A stretch of DNA of 64,000 nucleotides from Jannaschia sp. W003 (lineage in GTDB: Bacteria > Pseudomonadota > Alphaproteobacteria > Rhodobacterales > Rhodobacteraceae), in contig NZ_CP083539.1 of assembly GCF_025144335.1 (NCBI RefSeq), positions 435,501 to 499,500 of the forward strand, written 5' to 3'. The notes beneath the pieces are model-generated. The model did no database searches and was not told the DNA's origin. It was given only the letters and a program-made list of their open reading frames with translations. The position numbers were made by a program, and so were the translations under genes. Shown piece after piece: positions 60,887 through 64,000 of this stretch; positions within the stretch are counted from its first letter, which is position 1; each line of letters opens with the position of its first letter.

Positions 60887-61792
60887 CTACCAGTCGGCGG
60901 CGCCGCGGTCGCGGAAGCTCTCGACCAGGAAGTCGATGAAGGCGCGCACCTTGGGTTGGGTGTAGCGCCCCGGCGGATAGACCGCGTAGATCCCCTGCGT
61001 CTCCGGCTCCAGCCCCTCGATCGCGGGCACCAGCTTCCCCTCGCGCACCGCGTCCGCGTAGAGGAAGGCAGGCAGGTAGGCGATCCCGAGGCCGCCGAGC
61101 GCCGCGTTCAGGAGCGACTGCCCGTCGTTCACCGTCAGCCAGCCCGCCGAGCGCACCTGCCGCTTCTCGCCCGAGGGCGCGGTGATGCGCCAGACGTTGC
61201 CGCCCGACTGGTTCGAGTAGTGCAGGAGCTTGTGGTCGTTCAGGTCGTCGATCCGCGCCGGGCGCCCGTACTCCTCGAGATAGGTGGGCGAGGCGATCAT
61301 CATCTTGTGGCTCTCGGCCAGCTTGCGGGCGCGCAGGCTGCTGTCCTCCAGCTCGCCGATGCGGACCGCGAGGTCGAAGCCCTCGGAGATCAGCTCCACG
61401 AAGCGGTTGTCGAGCACCATGTTGACGGTGATGTCCGGGTACTCGTGCAGGAACGAGCCGAGGTTCGGGCTGAGGTGGTTCACGCCGAAGTCGGTGGCCA
61501 CCGACACCCGCAGCAGGCCCGAGGGCGCCGACTGCATCGAGGTCACGAGGGCGTCCGCCTCGCCGGCGTCGTTCAGCACCCGCCGCGCCCGGTCGTAGTA
61601 GGCGAGGCCGATCTCGGTGGGGCTGACCCTGCGCGTGGTACGGTTCAGGAGGCGGGCCCCGAGACGCGTCTCCAAGGAGGAGACGTGCTTGGAAACCGCC
61701 GACTTGCTGATGCCGAGCTTCTTGGCCGCATCCGTGAACCCACCCTGATCGACCACCGTGGCGAAGGCTTCCATTTCAGACAGTCGATCCAT
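60887..61792 (-). CDS. LysR-family transcriptional regulator
   Basis: A 301-residue DNA-binding regulator with the N-terminal winged helix-turn-helix (MEAFATVVDQGGFTDAAKKL, then ISKSAVSKHVSSLETRLG) and a LysR substrate-binding domain. The start ATG at 61792 gives the standard N-terminus; the longer frame upstream is rejected. It is co-oriented with and downstream of the dienoyl-CoA reductase gene. Its target and inducer cannot be told. Confidence 0.94.
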   Translation of the reverse strand: MDRLSEMEAFATVVDQGGFTDAAKKLGISKSAVSKHVSSLETRLGARLLNRTTRRVSPTEIGLAYYDRARRVLNDAGEADALVTSMQSAPSGLLRVSVATDFGVNHLSPNLGSFLHEYPDITVNMVLDNRFVELISEGFDLAVRIGELEDSSLRARKLAESHKMMIASPTYLEEYGRPARIDDLNDHKLLHYSNQSGGNVWRITAPSGEKRQVRSAGWLTVNDGQSLLNAALGGLGIAYLPAFLYADAVREGKLVPAIEGLEPETQGIYAVYPPGRYTQPKVRAFIDFLVESFRDRGAADW

Positions 61793-62081
61793 TCGGGCCT
61801 CACAATACCTTCGATCTCTCCACCATGTTTGATGGGTCAATCGGGCGGAAACGTGCCCGGGGGGGGCCAATGACGCGAAGTTTGCGGGATCGTTTCGGCG
61901 TAATCCGAGTCGATTGCGGCAAAGCTGCCGAAACGCCGTGTCACCCACGGGGGTCGACCTGTCCCCGGTCCGATGTGCAAGCAAGTACGCCGCGGGTGTT
62001 ATGCGATAGCGGCCATGCTGGACCGGGCGCGCGGAGGGGCAGCCCAATCCATGCGAGGTCCTGTCGCGGGGGGGCGCCGCG
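61793..62081 (-). promoter_or_regulatory. Intergenic region upstream of the LysR gene
   Basis: This 289-base gap holds the probable LysR promoter and the 3' end zone of the reductase gene. The part near LysR is AT-richer (about 61800-61840). A GCGGC-AAA-GCTGCCG-like imperfect repeat is seen near 61915-61930. Short open frames on the plus strand here have no ribosome binding sites and no recognisable product. No terminator hairpin was found after the reductase. Confidence 0.4.
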
Positions 62082-64000
62082 CTAGAGCGTCGCCGCCAGC
62101 CGCGCGCCCTGGTCGATGGCGCGCTTGGCGTCCAGTTCCGCGGCCACGTCGGCGCCGCCGATCACGTGGGGCTCGATGCCCTCGGCGATCAGCGCGTCGG
62201 CGAGGGAGCGCTCGGGCTCCTGCCCCGCGCACAGCACCACCGTGTCGCAGGCGATCACGTGCGGCTTCCCGTCCACCGTGACGTGCAGGCCGTCCGCGTC
62301 GATGCGCTCGTAGGTGGCGCCGGGGACCATCTTCACGTCCTTCATCGCCAGCGAGGCGCGGTGGATCCAGCCCGTGGTCTTGCCGAGGCGCCGGCCCAGC
62401 TTCTCGCTCTTGCGCTGCAGCAGCGTGATCTCGCGCGCCGACGGCTCGGGGCGCGGGCCCTGGGGGTCCAGGCCGCCCCGGTGCGCCTCGGGGTCGGCCA
62501 CGCCCCACTCATGGAGCCAGCGCGGCAGCTCCTCGGTGGGGGTGGGGCCGCCGGGATGGGTCAGGTAGTCGGCGGTGTCGAAGCCGATGCCGCCCGCGCC
62601 CACCACGGCCACGCGTTGCCCCACGGGCGCGCCGCGCAGCACCTCCACGTAGGACAGCACGTTCGGCCCGTCCTGCCCCGGAATCCCCGGGTCGCGGGGG
62701 CGCACGCCGGTGGCGATCACCACGTCGTCGGCCTCGCGCAGGTCCGCCACCTCGGGCGCCCGGCCGAGGCGCAGGTCGATGCGCTCGTGATCCAGCATCG
62801 TGGCGATCCAGTCCACGAAGGGCACGAACTCCTCCTTGCCGGGGATCGCCTTGGCGAGGTTGAGCTGCCCGCCCACCTCCGCCGCCTTGTCCCAGACCGT
62901 GACGCGGTGCCCGCGCCGCGCCGCGATCATGGCGACCGTGGCGCCGGCGGCGCCCGCGCCCACCACGGCGACGTGGCGGGGGGTCTCGGTCGGCTCGTAG
63001 GCGAGCTCGGTCTCGTGGCAGGCGCGGGGGTTCACGAGGCAGGAGCTGATCTTGCCCGAGAAGGTGTGGTCGAGGCAGGCCTGGTTGCAGGCAATGCAGG
63101 GCGCGATCTCCCGGCTCCGCCCCTCCATGGCCTTCCGCACGAACTGTGAATCCGCCAGGAAGGGCCGGGCCATCGACACCATGTCGGCGCAGCCGTCCGC
63201 CAGCAGCCCCTCGGCCACCTCGGGGGTGTTGATGCGGTTCGAGGTGATGACCGGGATCCCCACCTTGCCCATCAGCTTGCGCGTGACCCAGGCGAAGGCG
63301 GCGCGGGGCACGGAGGTGGCGATGGTGGGGATGCGCGCCTCGTGCCAGCCGATGCCGGTGTTGAGGATCGAGGCGCCCGCCGCCTCGATCTTCCGAGCCA
63401 GGCCGACGACTTCCTCCCAGGTCTGCCCGCCGGGCACGAGGTCGATCATGCTGAGGCGGTAGATCACGATGAAGTCCGCGCCCACCGCCTCGCGCACGCG
63501 GCGCACGACCTCCACGGGCAGGCGCTGACGGTTCTCGAGGCTCCCGCCCCAGCGGTCCTCGCGCTTGTTGGTATGGGCCACGAGGAACTGGTTCAGGAAG
63601 TAGCCCTCGGACCCCATCACCTCGACGCCGTCGTAGCCCGCGCGCCGCGCATTCACGGCGGCCGCGACGATGTCGGCGACCTGCTTCTCGATCCCCGCCT
63701 CGTCCAGCTCCCTGGGGGGAAACGGCGAGATCGGCGACTTGATGGGGGAGGGTCCGACGCAGTCCGGCGAGTAGGCGTAGCGCCCGGCGTGGAGGATCTG
63801 CATCGCGATGCGCCCGCCCGCCTCGTGCACCCGGTCCGTCACGATGCGGTGGTTCGCGATGTCCTCGTCCGAGAAGAGGCCCGCCGCGCCCGGGAACACG
63901 CCGCCCTCGCGGTTCGGCGCCATGCCGCCCGTGACCATCAGCGCCACGCCGCCCCGGGCGCGCTCGGCGTAGAAGGTGGCGACCCGGTTCCAGTCCTTGG
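62082..64000 (-). CDS. fadH: NADPH-dependent 2,4-dienoyl-CoA reductase, truncated by the window edge
   Basis: An OYE-type flavoenzyme that reduces 2,4-dienoyl-CoA in unsaturated fatty-acid oxidation. The visible 638 residues start in KDWNRVATFYAERARGGV-type sequence at the edge, so about 40 N-terminal residues are missing. Domains in order: FMN TIM-barrel (DGVEVMGSEGYFLNQFL, with HTNKREDRWGG), 4Fe-4S cysteines (CIACNQACLD ... CLVNPRAC), FAD site (VAVVGAGAAGATVAMIAARRG) and NADPH site (RVAVVGAGGIGFDTADYL). Other OYE-fused redox enzymes of this family have the same layout, so the substrate is not certain. Confidence 0.88.
   Translation of the reverse strand, partial: KDWNRVATFYAERARGGVALMVTGGMAPNREGGVFPGAAGLFSDEDIANHRIVTDRVHEAGGRIAMQILHAGRYAYSPDCVGPSPIKSPISPFPPRELDEAGIEKQVADIVAAAVNARRAGYDGVEVMGSEGYFLNQFLVAHTNKREDRWGGSLENRQRLPVEVVRRVREAVGADFIVIYRLSMIDLVPGGQTWEEVVGLARKIEAAGASILNTGIGWHEARIPTIATSVPRAAFAWVTRKLMGKVGIPVITSNRINTPEVAEGLLADGCADMVSMARPFLADSQFVRKAMEGRSREIAPCIACNQACLDHTFSGKISSCLVNPRACHETELAYEPTETPRHVAVVGAGAAGATVAMIAARRGHRVTVWDKAAEVGGQLNLAKAIPGKEEFVPFVDWIATMLDHERIDLRLGRAPEVADLREADDVVIATGVRPRDPGIPGQDGPNVLSYVEVLRGAPVGQRVAVVGAGGIGFDTADYLTHPGGPTPTEELPRWLHEWGVADPEAHRGGLDPQGPRPEPSAREITLLQRKSEKLGRRLGKTTGWIHRASLAMKDVKMVPGATYERIDADGLHVTVDGKPHVIACDTVVLCAGQEPERSLADALIAEGIEPHVIGGADVAAELDAKRAIDQGARLAATL

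Noticed and set aside
61825..62085. 86-codon plus-strand frame in the LysR upstream region
   Set aside because: No ribosome binding site, no recognisable protein features, and composition typical of chance frames in GC-rich DNA.
1..64000. CRISPR arrays, insertion sequences and prophage
   Set aside because: No regularly spaced direct repeats, transposase, integrase or structural phage genes were seen on either strand.

Overview
The window is very GC-rich (roughly three-quarters G+C by eye) and tightly packed. Many genes overlap by ATGA, GTGA or TGATG junctions. Gene content points to an alphaproteobacterium of the Rhodobacterales (roseobacter/Paracoccaceae type): a CtrA-style flagellar cluster with flaF, flbT and a DUF1217 gene, an exosortase of the XrtD type fused to EpsI, an NAD-dependent molybdenum formate dehydrogenase next to fhs and folD, and a TRAP solute-binding protein. 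The genus cannot be fixed from the sequence alone.

Layout. (1) 1-14.1 kb is the right part of a flagellar cluster: flhA-fliR-flhB and a small FliJ-like gene on +; flgB-flgC-fliE-fliQ-flgF-flgG-flgA-flgH-fliL on -; fliI on +; flagellin-flaF-flbT-DUF1217 on -. Hook, filament-cap, motor and other rod genes are not here and probably lie to the left. (2) 14.3-29.1 kb is an exopolysaccharide locus. On - it has a sugar-phosphate transferase, a TPR lipoprotein and an exosortase-EpsI fusion. On + it has an AAA ATPase, chain-length protein, tyrosine-kinase-type ATPase, two GT2 enzymes, a flippase, a secreted LamG-like protein and an O-antigen-ligase-type polymerase/ligase. (3) 29.1-37.0 kb is a one-carbon module (folD, fhs, formate dehydrogenase alpha and fused beta subunits) with a LysE-type exporter inserted between the dehydrogenase subunits. 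(4) 37.3-42.7 kb holds a D-2-hydroxyacid dehydrogenase, then a second, ABC-dependent capsule export set (GT, KpsM, KpsE, KpsT). (5) 42.7-46.9 kb is an idonate/gluconate catabolic cluster with a TRAP binding protein and an FAH-family hydrolase. (6) 47-62 kb is mostly housekeeping: a CBS protein, tRNA-Pro(CGG), a chemoreceptor-tip-like protein, an EamA transporter, leuB, leuD, a DUF4198/HupE metal-uptake pair, radC, map, sfsA, a CinA-type domain protein, GNAT, an AhpD-like protein, OmpA-like and LysR. (7) The right edge cuts through a 2,4-dienoyl-CoA reductase gene.

How the parts work together. The flagellar genes encode the type III export gate (FlhA, FliR, FlhB, FliQ), its ATPase, rod, L-ring and filament, with FlaF/FlbT tuning flagellin production. 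The EPS locus reads as a Wzx/Wzy-type pathway with an exosortase for anchoring proteins that are encoded elsewhere. Fhs, FolD and formate dehydrogenase together move carbon between formate, tetrahydrofolate and CO2. The idonate genes would convert idonate through 5-ketogluconate and gluconate to 6-phosphogluconate.

No insertion sequence, phage, CRISPR array, rRNA or integrase was seen. The most unusual items are: a head-to-head gene pair whose ATG codons interlock in one CATG, a half-chemoreceptor-like small protein, LysE inside the fdh operon, two families of dispersed palindromic intergenic elements, and hairpins in the flagellin leader.
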